In this document: positions 1 through 8,658 of the stretch, in pieces
Position numbering within the stretch: the stretch's first letter is position 1
How the letters are laid out: each line of letters starts with the position of its first letter
NCBI RefSeq assembly: GCF_036336025.1
Contig: NZ_JAYKKE010000002.1
Location: forward strand, 124,001-188,000
DNA from: Stomatohabitans albus
GTDB taxonomy: Bacteria > Actinomycetota > Nitriliruptoria > Euzebyales > Euzebyaceae
Length of the DNA stretch: 64,000 nt
Direction: 5' to 3'
Translations under genes and position numbers: made by a program
Notes under the pieces: model-generated
Told to the model about the DNA's origin: nothing
Databases searched by the model: none
Seen by the model: the letters and a program-made list of their open reading frames with translations, nothing else

Positions 1-802
1 CGGTAAGTACCAGTTTGGTGATGCTGTGGTTGGTGACCAGGTCCTTGGCCACACTGGCCGCCGTGGCATAGCGGGTGTCACCAGCGAGGCGGCTCACCTT
101 GGGGCTCATCGTGACCAGTTGGCTGAGTGCAGTTGGGCTCACCACACCTTCACCACCGATAACGACAAGCTCGATGCCAGGGTGCGCACCTAACCAGGCG
201 CGGGTTTCTTCGGGTACCTGGTCGGTACCGGTCACCAAGATCGGGGCGTGGATAACTTGGGCCAAGGTGGTGGCAGGAATCGCATCCGCTTCACGTTCAC
301 CATTAATCACAATGGCGCGGGGGCTGGCTGACCATGTGGAACCCCAGGTGGTTACGAGCTGATCAGCCACGGCAACGGCAGTTGCCGCACGATTAGCCCC
401 AGAAACTCGCTTTACTGATTGGCCGGCAACCAGGATGGGCCATTCTTTTACGGTGGTGGTATTCGCACGTAAACGCACGGTGTGCACACCAGGGGAGAGG
501 CTATCAATGGTGGCTTGAACACGATCTGGTGTTACTTGTGTACCTTCAACCAGCTTGCCATCAATGTCGAGCGACACCTTGGCATCTTGAGCACAACTCA
601 TGAATCCCGTAACGGTGAGTGGGGTTTGCGTGGCCACCACACTATGTGGTGCCGGGAGCACGCCACGCAGTGTGGTACATGACGGCTGGGTGTTCCCCTG
701 GGGATTTGCGTCTTGCGCAATTGCCGGTTGGGTACTACATGTAGTTAGGGTAGCTAGTAGTGCTACCGCGGTTGAAACCGTGATTCCTAAGCGCATAACC
801 AT
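1..802 (-). CDS. Secreted CWB2-repeat protein, 3' end outside window
   Basis: Reading the minus strand from ATG 802 (or in-frame ATG 796) gives an open frame of 267 codons running off the left edge. The N-terminus has a hydrophobic stretch followed by CSTQPAIAQ, so it is a signal peptide (Ala-X-Ala site) or possibly a lipoprotein. An Ig-like segment of about 90 residues follows, then cell-wall-binding type 2 units: RVSGANRAATAVAVAD, AIVINGEREADAIPA, VVIGGEGVVSPTALSQL and RLAGDTRYATAASVAK. CWB2 modules attach proteins non-covalently to the cell wall in Gram-positives. The domain that would show its job is not visible. It is transcribed away from the neighbouring aldo/keto reductase gene. No strong ribosome site was seen. 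Confidence 0.85.
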   Translation of the reverse strand, partial: MVMRLGITVSTAVALLATLTTCSTQPAIAQDANPQGNTQPSCTTLRGVLPAPHSVVATQTPLTVTGFMSCAQDAKVSLDIDGKLVEGTQVTPDRVQATIDSLSPGVHTVRLRANTTTVKEWPILVAGQSVKRVSGANRAATAVAVADQLVTTWGSTWSASPRAIVINGEREADAIPATTLAQVIHAPILVTGTDQVPEETRAWLGAHPGIELVVIGGEGVVSPTALSQLVTMSPKVSRLAGDTRYATAASVAKDLVTNHSITKLVLT

Positions 803-852
803 TATTCAAACGTAGCCGGTTATCTGGTTGCGATGCAGGTGAAGGAGCAATG

Positions 853-1686
853 ATGTTAACGCGAACCCTTCGTTCACAATGTGCGATGCCCGCCCTTGGG
901 TTGGGGACATGGCCTATTAAAGGCCCGAAATGTATTGATCTGGTGCGAACTGGCCTTGAATCGGGGTTTCGGTTAATTGATACCGCCCAGATGTATACGA
1001 ATGAAGTATCAACGGGTATGGGTATCGCCCAAAGTGGGGTTAACCGCCATGACATTTTCCTTACCACCAAGGTGGTGGGCTGTAACCAAGGTAAGTTGAC
1101 GCGTGAGAGTGTTGAAATGAGTCTGGAGCGCCTTGGTACCGACTATCTCGACCTCATTTTGATTCACTGGCCAAATCCCAGCCTTGGGCGGGCCGAAGCC
1201 ACATGGGAAACCCTTGCCAATGTCCGCGAAGAAGGACTCACGATGAGTATTGGGTTGAGTAATTTCTCGCTCACCCAATATGACGCCCTGGTGGATGCTA
1301 CAGGTGTTGAAGCAGATGTGAATCAGGTCCAAATTGATCCCTGGGCACGGCAAAGCGAACTCGTTGACGGGTTATTAGAACGCGGCGTGATGCCTCAGGC
1401 CTGGGGGCCGTTGGGTACGCGTGCGGCTCGCCATAACACGGAACTTGACTGGAGCGTGCTTGAAACCGTTGCCGCTCGTCATGGCGTAAGTCCGCACGCG
1501 ATTGCCTTGGCTGACCAACTTGGCCGTGGGTTTGCGACGGTGGTGCGTTCGTCTAATCCTGAACACCAGCTAGCCAACTTGAAGGCCTTAGAGATTGAAC
1601 TCACCGATCAAGACAAGGCCGACCTCGCTGGCATGGCACAAGAGACCGTGCATTTGTACGACTCAACGGTAGAAGAAGAGTTCTGA
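853..1686 (+). CDS. Aldo/keto reductase
   Basis: A 277-residue NADPH-dependent oxidoreductase of the aldo/keto reductase superfamily (TIM barrel). Counting from the upstream ATG 850, the catalytic tetrad is visible as D44 and Y49 in IDTAQMY, K74 in TTKV and H106 in LIHWPNP. I chose ATG 853 because GGAG at 844-847 is five bases upstream. ATG 850 is only two bases away from it. The protein resembles the 2,5-diketo-gluconate reductase type, but the substrate cannot be read from sequence. A paralogue lies at 5891-6751 with the same motifs. It appears monocistronic and is followed by a hairpin at 1734-1777. Confidence 0.9.
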   Translation: MLTRTLRSQCAMPALGLGTWPIKGPKCIDLVRTGLESGFRLIDTAQMYTNEVSTGMGIAQSGVNRHDIFLTTKVVGCNQGKLTRESVEMSLERLGTDYLDLILIHWPNPSLGRAEATWETLANVREEGLTMSIGLSNFSLTQYDALVDATGVEADVNQVQIDPWARQSELVDGLLERGVMPQAWGPLGTRAARHNTELDWSVLETVAARHGVSPHAIALADQLGRGFATVVRSSNPEHQLANLKALEIELTDQDKADLAGMAQETVHLYDSTVEEEF

Positions 1687-1733
1687 TAGCAAACCTGCAA
1701 GGCTGTAGGTAGCCAGGCCCACCACTCGTGATA

Positions 1734-1777
1734 AGGAGCACGATTCAGACCGAAAATATGGTCCAAACCGTGCTCCT
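1734..1777. terminator. Hairpin, probable bidirectional terminator
   Basis: Perfect 9-bp arms AGGAGCACG (1734-1742) and CGTGCTCCT (1769-1777) enclose an inner GACC/GGTC pair. It lies between the reductase gene and the typA tail remnant, which converge on it. There is no clear U tract. The loop shares a core with a hairpin at 27613-27644 (AGACCG ... TCCAAACC). Confidence 0.5.
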
Positions 1778-1798
1778 AGACAGTCTTAATCGCGCTGC

Positions 1799-1873
1799 TT
1801 AGCTTTCTTGCTTGGTTGTCTTTGTCGCGCGGTAGCGCAGAGTTTGGTCCAGTTCGACCTTGCGTATCAGCCG
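1799..1873 (-). pseudogene. Remnant of typA 3' end
   Basis: The minus strand encodes RLIRKVELDQTLRYRATKT followed by TKQES and a stop. The complete typA gene downstream ends in RLRKVELDQTTRYRAAKKA followed by KQES and a stop, so this 75-bp piece is homologous to the last 24 codons of TypA. Most nucleotide differences are at third positions, so it is not a fresh duplication. No upstream frame continues the homology. It sits beyond the lipoprotein gene that directly follows typA, as if that gene had been inserted at, or recombined into, the 3' end of typA. Confidence 0.75.
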
Positions 1874-1920
1874 GAACAAGAGAGTTTAAACCCAAGGTGT
1901 ATTCGTTGGTATGAGGACAC

Positions 1921-3183
1921 TTAATACTGTTCTCGATCAGCCCAGGCTCTGAATTGGTCGGGGTTGAATATGAATAGCCCGTCTATCTGGTCGATATTGT
2001 AGGTTTTATCGATGTATTTGTTTCGTGTTGAGCTGATGAGCTTGCCGTTGTCTTGCATGTTTATTTCTGAAACAATCCGGCGGTTAATTTTGGGGTCTAT
2101 TGACATTAGAAACAAGGAGCTGCCAGATAGGGAGGCGTTGGTGAGACTAAGGTTGTCTTGAGTGGGTCGGGGTATGAACGTATATACGTTTAGGTCAGGT
2201 AGCATATGTTCATTTATGACGTAACGGTGAATATTGCCTGGTTCACCAATAGAGTAAAACACACCATCATAAACCGATGAGACTTGCCGATCCACAAGCG
2301 GCCGCTCGTCAAACCATGCTTCTTGAATGTTTGAATCTACTATCCCATTATTGAATGAGAAATAACCTGTCTCCGAATCAAAAGTGTCTAAATCTTTAGA
2401 GATGTCTCCATGCATGAGGACGGTATGGTCGTCTTGGCAGTGGTAGTGTGAAGGGGTGATTACTGCGGCGCCGGTTAGTGGTTGTTGTTCTTCAAATGCA
2501 CCCTGGTCGGGGTTGAAGCGGTAAATATGTGTTTTCTTATCGTCTTCATCTCCGTAGGAAAATAACTGGGGATTGAGGTTACAATCCACTAGTACCCCAT
2601 CAATTCCTACCAGTTTTTCGTGGTACTGATCGTGATACTTCCAGCCTACAAAAGATGAGAATTGGACGGTGCCATCGACTTCTCGTGAGCCGACGTGTTC
2701 AACACTGAAAAAGGTTCCGTCGTCATTGACATGTATCCCGCGGACAGAATCAGTAAGTTCGGATTTTTTGTAGGTGTGTACGGTGTGGGCGTGGATGGCA
2801 TGTATGCCATAAGCATCAGAAATGACGAGGTGTTGCCGGTTGGGTGAAATCGCCACCTTGTCGCCGCGTCCGCCTACGGAATCGAGGTGTTGGACGGTAC
2901 CGTCGTCGTAAACAATTGAGATCGGGCTTCCGCACGGTACCTGTTCACACGACCGCATTGTTCGAGTGCGGTAATCATAGGATTTGCCTGGAGATCGGTA
3001 CGGGATAATCACAAACGCAATCTCGTTAACCATAGAACCAGACAGCGTAGAAGGCATGGGCTCAGAAGGTTGACCTCCACTCAGGTCACACCCGCCAAGG
3101 AGCACACTAGCCACGATGCCGAGAGCATATCGGCGCAGCACCCACCCTAGCGTGTGAGACGCTACGCGATGCTCTGGCATCAT
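1921..3183 (-). CDS. Orphan lipoprotein, possible propeller fold
   Basis: A 420-residue protein that I do not recognise. The N-terminus has a basic region, a hydrophobic stretch and a lipobox SVLLGGC with the lipidated cysteine at residue 32, so it should be anchored outside the membrane. The mature part has repeated short beta-like stretches (for example VAISPNRQHLVISDAYGIHAI) that recall a propeller fold, with no catalytic motif. Its ATG at 3183 abuts the typA stop (TGA 3184-3186) with no gap. It is flanked on its far side by a second, diverged typA 3' end, so it is probably a late insertion. Its AT content looks somewhat higher than its neighbours. Confidence 0.8.
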   Translation of the reverse strand: MMPEHRVASHTLGWVLRRYALGIVASVLLGGCDLSGGQPSEPMPSTLSGSMVNEIAFVIIPYRSPGKSYDYRTRTMRSCEQVPCGSPISIVYDDGTVQHLDSVGGRGDKVAISPNRQHLVISDAYGIHAIHAHTVHTYKKSELTDSVRGIHVNDDGTFFSVEHVGSREVDGTVQFSSFVGWKYHDQYHEKLVGIDGVLVDCNLNPQLFSYGDEDDKKTHIYRFNPDQGAFEEQQPLTGAAVITPSHYHCQDDHTVLMHGDISKDLDTFDSETGYFSFNNGIVDSNIQEAWFDERPLVDRQVSSVYDGVFYSIGEPGNIHRYVINEHMLPDLNVYTFIPRPTQDNLSLTNASLSGSSLFLMSIDPKINRRIVSEINMQDNGKLISSTRNKYIDKTYNIDQIDGLFIFNPDQFRAWADREQY

Positions 3184-5028
3184 TCAGCTTTCTTGTTTCG
3201 CTTTCTTCGCCGCACGATAACGAGTGGTCTGGTCTAACTCCACCTTACGCAACCGAATCGCATCAGGGGTAACTTCAACACACTCATCTTGGCGCATCCA
3301 CTCAAGGCTTTGTTCCAGGGGCATAATCTTTGGTGGGGTCAACCGCACCAATTCTTCACCCGTAGCTGAACGGATATTGTTCAGTTTCTTTTCCTTGGTG
3401 ATGTTGATGTCCATGTCATCAGCACGCGCATTTTCACCCACGATCATGCCTTCATACACCTCATCACCGGGCTTGACAAAAAGCACACCACGGTCAGAAA
3501 GGTTTTGAATGGCATGGGCGGTTGCCGGCCCCTTACGGTCGGCCACCAGCGAACCTTGGGCACGGGTACGCACCTCACCCATCCAGGGGGTGTATTCCTC
3601 AAAAATCCGGTTCATCACCCCTTGCCCACGTGTGAGTGACAAGAACTCGGTGCGCAACCCAATAAGCCCACGAGTAGGGGCAACATATTCCGTACGCACC
3701 CAGCCTGTGCCATTATTGGTCATCGCCATCATGCGCCCACGGCGCTCAGCAATGGCCTGGGTAACCGCCCCGGAATATTCCTCCGGAACGTCAACGACCA
3801 CCCGTTCCAAGGGTTCGTGCCGTACCCCGTCAATCTCTTTGGGAATGACCTGGGGTTTGCCCACGGTCAGCTCAAACCCTTCACGGCGCATTTGTTCAAC
3901 CAAAATAGCTAACTGCAATTCACCACGGCCCTTCACTTCCCACGCATCAGGGCGCTCTGTGGGTTCAACCCGCAAACTCACGTTGCCCACCAGCTCAGCA
4001 TCGAGGCGGTCTTTCACCATCCGGGCGGTCATCTTGGTACCACTCTTGCCTGCAAGCGGGCTGGTATTAATCCCAATGGTCATCCCCAAGGTGGGCTCAT
4101 CCACATGGATACGTTCTAAGGCCACGGGATTCTCTGGGTCTCCGATCGTGTCACCAATCATCACCTTTTCAATCCCGGCGATATAACAAATCCCGCCAGG
4201 GCCAACCTCATCAACGGCCACACGATCCAAACCCTTGGTGGTCAACAACTCGACCAGTTTGACGTTTTTCACGCCCTCTTCGGTAATCCACGCCACCTGC
4301 TGACCCTTACGCAGGGTGCCATTGTGCACACGACACACCCCAAGCCGACCCAAATAGGGGGAGGCATCAAGGTTGGTGACCAGCGCTTGGGTAGGCGCTT
4401 CATCATCAAAAACCGGCGCTGGAATCGTCTCCAGAATCGTGTCAAAGAGTGGTTCCATCGTTTCGGTCATCGTCTCGGGGCTGTGCCCAGCGTGCCCTGC
4501 TTTGGCGTTCGTGTACACGATAGGAAAATCAATCTGATCTTCGGGTACATCAAGGTCAAAGAGCAGTTCGTAGACCTCATCAACCACCTCATTCGGGCGG
4601 GCATCAGGACGGTCAATCTTGTTGATAACCAACAACATGGGCAGACCACGATCCATCGCTTTGCGCAACACAAACCGAGTCTGGGGGAGTGGCCCCTCTG
4701 CGGAATCAACGAGCAACACAATCCCGTCAACCATCGTGAGGGCACGCTCAACCTCGCCACCAAAGTCCGCGTGACCAGGCGTATCAACGATAGTACATTG
4801 CACCGGGCCGTCCTTACCAGGCAAGGTCACTCCGGTGTGTTTAGCCAGAATCGTGATGCCCTTCTCACGTTCCAAATCCATGGAGTCCATCACCCGTGTT
4901 TGCACCTCTTGGTGCGCGGCAAAGGTGCCGCTCTGACGCATCATCGCGTCCACCAATGTGGTTTTCCCGTGGTCGACGTGTGCGACAATAGCGAAGTTTC
5001 TTAAATCGTCCCGTTTTTGCAATGACAT
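3184..5028 (-). CDS. typA: GTP-binding protein TypA/BipA
   Basis: Ribosome-associated translational GTPase of the EF-G family, involved in ribosome assembly and stress adaptation. The frame can open further upstream at 5067, but the family start (MSLQKRDDLRNFAIVAHVDH) fits ATG 5028, giving 614 residues, which is normal for TypA. Motifs are G1 AHVDHGKTTL, G3 DTPGHADFGGEVER and G4 NKIDRPDARP. The C-terminal TypA-specific part ends in a lysine-rich tail. It is directly followed by the lipoprotein gene, and a diverged copy of its last 24 codons lies 1.3 kb beyond. Confidence 0.95.
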   Translation of the reverse strand: MSLQKRDDLRNFAIVAHVDHGKTTLVDAMMRQSGTFAAHQEVQTRVMDSMDLEREKGITILAKHTGVTLPGKDGPVQCTIVDTPGHADFGGEVERALTMVDGIVLLVDSAEGPLPQTRFVLRKAMDRGLPMLLVINKIDRPDARPNEVVDEVYELLFDLDVPEDQIDFPIVYTNAKAGHAGHSPETMTETMEPLFDTILETIPAPVFDDEAPTQALVTNLDASPYLGRLGVCRVHNGTLRKGQQVAWITEEGVKNVKLVELLTTKGLDRVAVDEVGPGGICYIAGIEKVMIGDTIGDPENPVALERIHVDEPTLGMTIGINTSPLAGKSGTKMTARMVKDRLDAELVGNVSLRVEPTERPDAWEVKGRGELQLAILVEQMRREGFELTVGKPQVIPKEIDGVRHEPLERVVVDVPEEYSGAVTQAIAERRGRMMAMTNNGTGWVRTEYVAPTRGLIGLRTEFLSLTRGQGVMNRIFEEYTPWMGEVRTRAQGSLVADRKGPATAHAIQNLSDRGVLFVKPGDEVYEGMIVGENARADDMDINITKEKKLNNIRSATGEELVRLTPPKIMPLEQSLEWMRQDECVEVTPDAIRLRKVELDQTTRYRAAKKAKQES

Positions 5029-5118
5029 AGCTACCAGCATGCCTGTCGGGAACAATTCGTGCGTCATAAAGGAAAAGTCCGGTACACAAACCCGCTATGA
5101 CTAGGTAGTACTGGCCTC

Positions 5119-5901
5119 ATGGGACCATTTCTTGGTATACGCCTCATTGCTCGCTCAGCGTCAACGATAACCAGTCGGCCACGCCTCCTGATCATGGGCA
5201 TGTTGCCACCATTAGCCGTTACCGTGCTGTACGTGGTACTTGCCGTTATTGGTGGGCCAGCATTGGTGCACGCGATCACTGGTTGGGTTGGGGACGTGAC
5301 GGCGGGCTCACCAGGGTGGTTAGGAAGTACCCTGTCGTTTCTCCTCGCACTCGTCGTACTTGGCGCTGTAGGGGTGGTGGCAGCTGTCGCATTCACAACC
5401 TTGACCTTGGCGTTAGGTGGGCCGGTCTATGACCGAATCAGTGAATCAATTGACCGTGAAGTGCTCGGGCTAACGGGTGTCCAGGATGAACATCTCGGTG
5501 TCGCCGTTATGCGTTCTGCATCTCAATCCGCCGTTATCTTTGCGCTATCTATGGGTTCCGCACTTCTTGGCATCGTACTCGGGCTCATTCCCGCGGTAGG
5601 CACCATCGCCAGCTTGGTAGTGGGGCTTTGCTTAGGTGGATGGCTGATGACAACTGAATTATTAGGGGGTGCCTTTGGTCGCCGTGGAAAACCAACCCTA
5701 AAAGAACGATGGCGGTACATGCGTCATCAACCGATTTCTACACTATCCTTTGCCATACCCGCCCAATTTGTACTCTCCATCCCGGTTATCTCGGTACTGG
5801 CGTTCCCGTTTTTTAGCGCGGCCGCCACCATGCTTGCCCACAAGCTGATTACCGAATCACCTACGTGGCCGACGCCTGATAAGGAACGTCATGACTTCTG
5901 A
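5119..5901 (+). CDS. EI24/CysZ-family membrane protein
   Basis: A 260-residue integral membrane protein with about four hydrophobic segments (near residues 25-48, 70-95, 140-175 and 210-240) and the layout of the EI24 domain family, which includes the sulfate permease CysZ. Typical is the N-terminal PFLGIRLIARSASTITSRPR followed by a long hydrophobic helix. It may transport sulfate, but the family is broad. It is divergent from typA. Its 3' end overlaps the start of the next aldo/keto reductase gene by 11 bp, so the two are co-transcribed. Confidence 0.8.
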   Translation: MGPFLGIRLIARSASTITSRPRLLIMGMLPPLAVTVLYVVLAVIGGPALVHAITGWVGDVTAGSPGWLGSTLSFLLALVVLGAVGVVAAVAFTTLTLALGGPVYDRISESIDREVLGLTGVQDEHLGVAVMRSASQSAVIFALSMGSALLGIVLGLIPAVGTIASLVVGLCLGGWLMTTELLGGAFGRRGKPTLKERWRYMRHQPISTLSFAIPAQFVLSIPVISVLAFPFFSAAATMLAHKLITESPTWPTPDKERHDF

Positions 5902-6751
5902 TCTGCACAACCCCCGCCTGCCACTCAATGACGGGCACGAGATTGAATCGTTGATTTACGGTACGAGTGGGCTTCAAGGCACCATCGGGATGCTCGCGGT
6001 TCGTGATGCTATCCGTGCTGGTTGGCGCACCATCGATACGGCCCAACGCTACAACAACGAAATGAGCGTGGGCATGGCCATCAAAGAAAGCGGTGTTCGT
6101 CGTGAAGAGATCACCGTTATCTCGAAGATCCATGGGGCCAATCACGGTCTGGCTCATGTGCGTCCATCAATTATTGATTCACTCCGCAAGTTGAACCTCG
6201 ATGTCATTGACCTCATGCTCATTCACTGGCCAAACCCCACCATCGGGTTAGCGATCGAAACGTGGATGGCGTTGATTGATGCCAAAGCTGATGGCCTGGT
6301 TCGCAGTATTGGGGTATCTAACTTTGCCAATGACCAATTGGATGAACTGATTGAAGCGACCTGGGTGGCGCCCGCGGTGAATCAAATCCCGATTGATCCA
6401 TGGTCACAACAAGTATCGTGGCGTGAGCATTGTCATCAGCGCAAGGTGATGCCGATGGCCTGGTCTCCGTCAGGGTTTCGGGCATTTAAAGAAGACCAGG
6501 TACCGGCCATGGTTGAAATGGAAACGATTGCAAAGAACCATGATGCGACCGTGCATCAAATCGCCTTAGCGTGGCATCGTCATCAGGGGCATGTCGCTGT
6601 CTCTGGATCAACTAATGAGCAACGACGCGCGCAGAACTTCGCCAGCCTGGGGATTGAGTTGACCGGTGATGAACTCGATGCCATAGCCAACCTTCGGCAA
6701 GTAACCAAACATACCGACCGGTTCCACCCCCACCAATACGAAGAATGGTAG
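5891..6751 (+). CDS. Aldo/keto reductase (second paralogue)
   Basis: A 286-residue NADPH-dependent reductase. The catalytic residues are D49 and Y54 in IDTAQRY, K79 in ISKIHG and H112 in LIHWPNP. It is clearly paralogous to the protein at 853-1686 (shared IDTAQ.Y, LIHWPNP and VNQ.QIDPW or VNQIPIDPW stretches). Its N-terminus is longer. Translation is probably coupled to the EI24-type membrane protein gene, which it overlaps. Its substrate is unknown. It converges on adenosine deaminase with about 30 bp between. Confidence 0.9.
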   Translation: MTSDLHNPRLPLNDGHEIESLIYGTSGLQGTIGMLAVRDAIRAGWRTIDTAQRYNNEMSVGMAIKESGVRREEITVISKIHGANHGLAHVRPSIIDSLRKLNLDVIDLMLIHWPNPTIGLAIETWMALIDAKADGLVRSIGVSNFANDQLDELIEATWVAPAVNQIPIDPWSQQVSWREHCHQRKVMPMAWSPSGFRAFKEDQVPAMVEMETIAKNHDATVHQIALAWHRHQGHVAVSGSTNEQRRAQNFASLGIELTGDELDAIANLRQVTKHTDRFHPHQYEEW

Positions 6752-6782
6752 GGGCTTGACGCGAGCGGATAGGTATCGAACC

Positions 6783-7859
6783 TTAGGCGTTTCGTGCCGC
6801 CTCAAAACCGGGAAGAATCACCGTGTCAGCAATTTCAACACGCTCATGGAAATGAGCGAATGAGCCTTCAATAGCGTTCAGGGTGACCTCTTCAAACTCG
6901 TCAATACCCCAGCCAAAGACGTCGGCTAATACCCCAAACTCACTTGTCATCGATACTCCGCTCATCAGCCGGTTATCGGTATTGACGGTAACCCGGAACC
7001 CCAATTCCAAGAGCGCATCAATCGGGTGTTCCTCAATGGTGGGCACAGCTCCGGTTTGCACATTTGAGGTTGGGCAGCATTCGAGCACAATGCCACGATC
7101 AAGGACCATATCGGCAACCAAGCCCAACTCCAAGGCATCCTCATGGTCAGTGATGTCTTCGATGATGCGTACCCCGTGGCCGAGACGTTCAGCGCCACAG
7201 CTATTCATCGCTTCGGCGATAGAGGGCACCCCTTCAGCTTCTCCGGCATGAATCGTGGTACGCAGGCAGCCTTCTTTAATGAGATTGAATGCCTCACGGT
7301 GTGCCCCTGGTGGGAAACCAGCCTCTGGGCCTGCAATATCAAAGCCCACAATGTGCAGGCCTGAGTCGCGGGCTTCAAGTGCGGCTTCTGCGGCTTCAAG
7401 GACGCGGGTGTCATGACGCATCCCTATAACCAACTGGTTCACCATGATGTTGTGCCCCTTGGCTGCGGCCTCATGCATACCGCGTGCAAGCCCTCGATCG
7501 GTAGCTTCGAGTACCTCCAACATGGATAAGCCTTGCTGTGTATTCAGCTCTGGGGCGTTACGCACCTCTGCATAGACCACCCCGTCAGCCACAAGGTCTT
7601 CAACATATTCTTGGGCTACCCGTTCGATGGCCTCAGGGTCTTGGAGTAACGCAACGGTGTGCTCAAACCCACGCAGATATTCAACGAGGTTCTTCTTATT
7701 GGCGCCTTCAACAAACCAAGCCCCCAACGCCTCTGGGTCAGTTGTCGGCAATTTGGTGTACCCGCGCTCTTTCGCCAGTTCAATCACCGTTAATGGGCGT
7801 AAACCCCCATCTAAGTGATCGTGAAGAACAACCTTGGGCAGTGCAGCATAATTCAACAT
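6783..7859 (-). CDS. add: Adenosine deaminase
   Basis: Converts adenosine or deoxyadenosine to inosine or deoxyinosine in purine salvage. From ATG 7859 the protein has 358 residues, the usual length. The frame stays open to 7976 but that part is not family-like. The zinc and active-site residues are visible: H13 and H15 in LHDHLDGG, H204 and E207 in HAGE, H228 in GHGVRI and D295 in NTDNRLMS. The NTDN form is common in actinobacterial ADA. It appears to stand alone. Confidence 0.95.
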   Translation of the reverse strand: MLNYAALPKVVLHDHLDGGLRPLTVIELAKERGYTKLPTTDPEALGAWFVEGANKKNLVEYLRGFEHTVALLQDPEAIERVAQEYVEDLVADGVVYAEVRNAPELNTQQGLSMLEVLEATDRGLARGMHEAAAKGHNIMVNQLVIGMRHDTRVLEAAEAALEARDSGLHIVGFDIAGPEAGFPPGAHREAFNLIKEGCLRTTIHAGEAEGVPSIAEAMNSCGAERLGHGVRIIEDITDHEDALELGLVADMVLDRGIVLECCPTSNVQTGAVPTIEEHPIDALLELGFRVTVNTDNRLMSGVSMTSEFGVLADVFGWGIDEFEEVTLNAIEGSFAHFHERVEIADTVILPGFEAARNA

Positions 7860-8045
7860 AGCTTGCAGTCTAAGGCGTGCAGCCAGTAACAGGAAAAGAA
7901 AATGGCGGCGATAGTCCCGATGCGAGCAATACTGCACTACGCTCATCAAAAGCGAAGAGTTTGAGCACGACACCACGTGCCAAAGGCCTCAGCCCCTCAC
8001 CTGTATTGGCTTGGCTATCTGGTGTAAGAAAAAGGTAGGGGGTGC

Positions 8046-8210
8046 TTAATTCCCAACCAGGTTATCCAAAATAGTGCCAGGGTTACGGTCCTCGTCTGAG
8101 CACACACACCACTGATCGGCCGGGACAGTTTTTTGGACCGATTCAATATGGCGGCCACATCCCTTCCAGGTGGTTTTTGAACAGGTCTGGCAGACGGCAG
8201 GTAAACACAT
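8046..8210 (-). CDS. Small Cys-rich (zinc-ribbon-like) protein
   Basis: A 54-residue protein running from ATG 8210 to TAA 8046-8048. It has the pattern C-x4-C-x2-C (MCLPAVCQTC), then KTTWKGCGRHI and QWCVC. It is a clear paralogue of the protein at 10299-10463 (shared KTTW.GCG.HI, V, QWC.C). The cysteines suggest metal binding. Similar short proteins occur widely in bacteria and, as far as I know, have no assigned role. The two copies flank the CoA-disulfide reductase/CstR operon, which links them to sulfur or metal stress. A 10-bp hairpin (8318-8359) separates it from cstR, so it may have its own promoter. Confidence 0.75.
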   Translation of the reverse strand: MCLPAVCQTCSKTTWKGCGRHIESVQKTVPADQWCVCSDEDRNPGTILDNLVGN

Positions 8211-8317
8211 AATCAGGTCCTTAGTCGAAAAAACGGGGCTAGAACAGATACATCAGATGACGTTCGGTATGGTCATCGGCACGTTGATGCACATACTTAC
8301 TGCTGGTTTTAAATGGC

Positions 8318-8359
8318 GGTCACCCGTCTCTATCTAGCGGTATCTCACCACGGGTGACC
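8318..8359. terminator. Long-loop hairpin downstream of cstR-like gene
   Basis: Perfect arms GGTCACCCGT (8318-8327) and ACGGGTGACC (8350-8359) with a 22-nt loop. It lies between the end of the cstR-like gene (8393) and the small Cys-rich gene (start 8210). It could end the operon or be a regulatory site for the small gene. No U run was seen. Confidence 0.45.
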
Positions 8360-8392
8360 TGGAGGGGCCCCGCACCCAATACAATCGCGTGC

Positions 8393-8650
8393 CTAGGCAA
8401 AACTTAAGAACAGCTTTTCGAGTCGTTCAGGGCTGAACTCATCACTCGGATCTTCAAGACACTGGCGCAAACCAGTTACGATGATGGCACACCCTGCCCG
8501 ATCAACCGCTTTGGCTACTGCGGCAAGTTGGGTAACTACCGCCTCACAATCCTCACCCGCTTCCAACATGCGAATCACGGCGTCGAGCTGGCCACGCGCA
8601 CGCTTTAAACGGGTGACGGATGGTTTGGTGTCTTCCTGACTAAGTTGCAT
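8393..8650 (-). CDS. CsoR/CstR-family persulfide-type repressor
   Basis: An 85-residue all-helical DNA-binding repressor of the CsoR/RcnR family. From ATG 8650 the cysteines are C35 (GEDCEAVV), C54 and C64 (GLRQCLED). C35 and C64 are 29 residues apart, as are C31 and C60 of CstR, the persulfide-sensing member. The histidine that copper-binding CsoR has four residues before the last cysteine is replaced by Gly60. A CstR-like sulfur-sensing role is therefore more likely than copper sensing. The gene starts 8 bp after the CoA-disulfide reductase/rhodanese gene, and AAGGA lies just upstream. It probably represses its own operon through the palindrome at 10502-10519. Confidence 0.88.
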   Translation of the reverse strand: MQLSQEDTKPSVTRLKRARGQLDAVIRMLEAGEDCEAVVTQLAAVAKAVDRAGCAIIVTGLRQCLEDPSDEFSPERLEKLFLSFA

Positions 8651-8658
8651 GTGTGTCG

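Noticed and set aside
3509-5004. Two open frames of over 220 codons on the plus strand opposite typA
   Set aside because: They mirror the codon pattern of typA and show no protein-like features.
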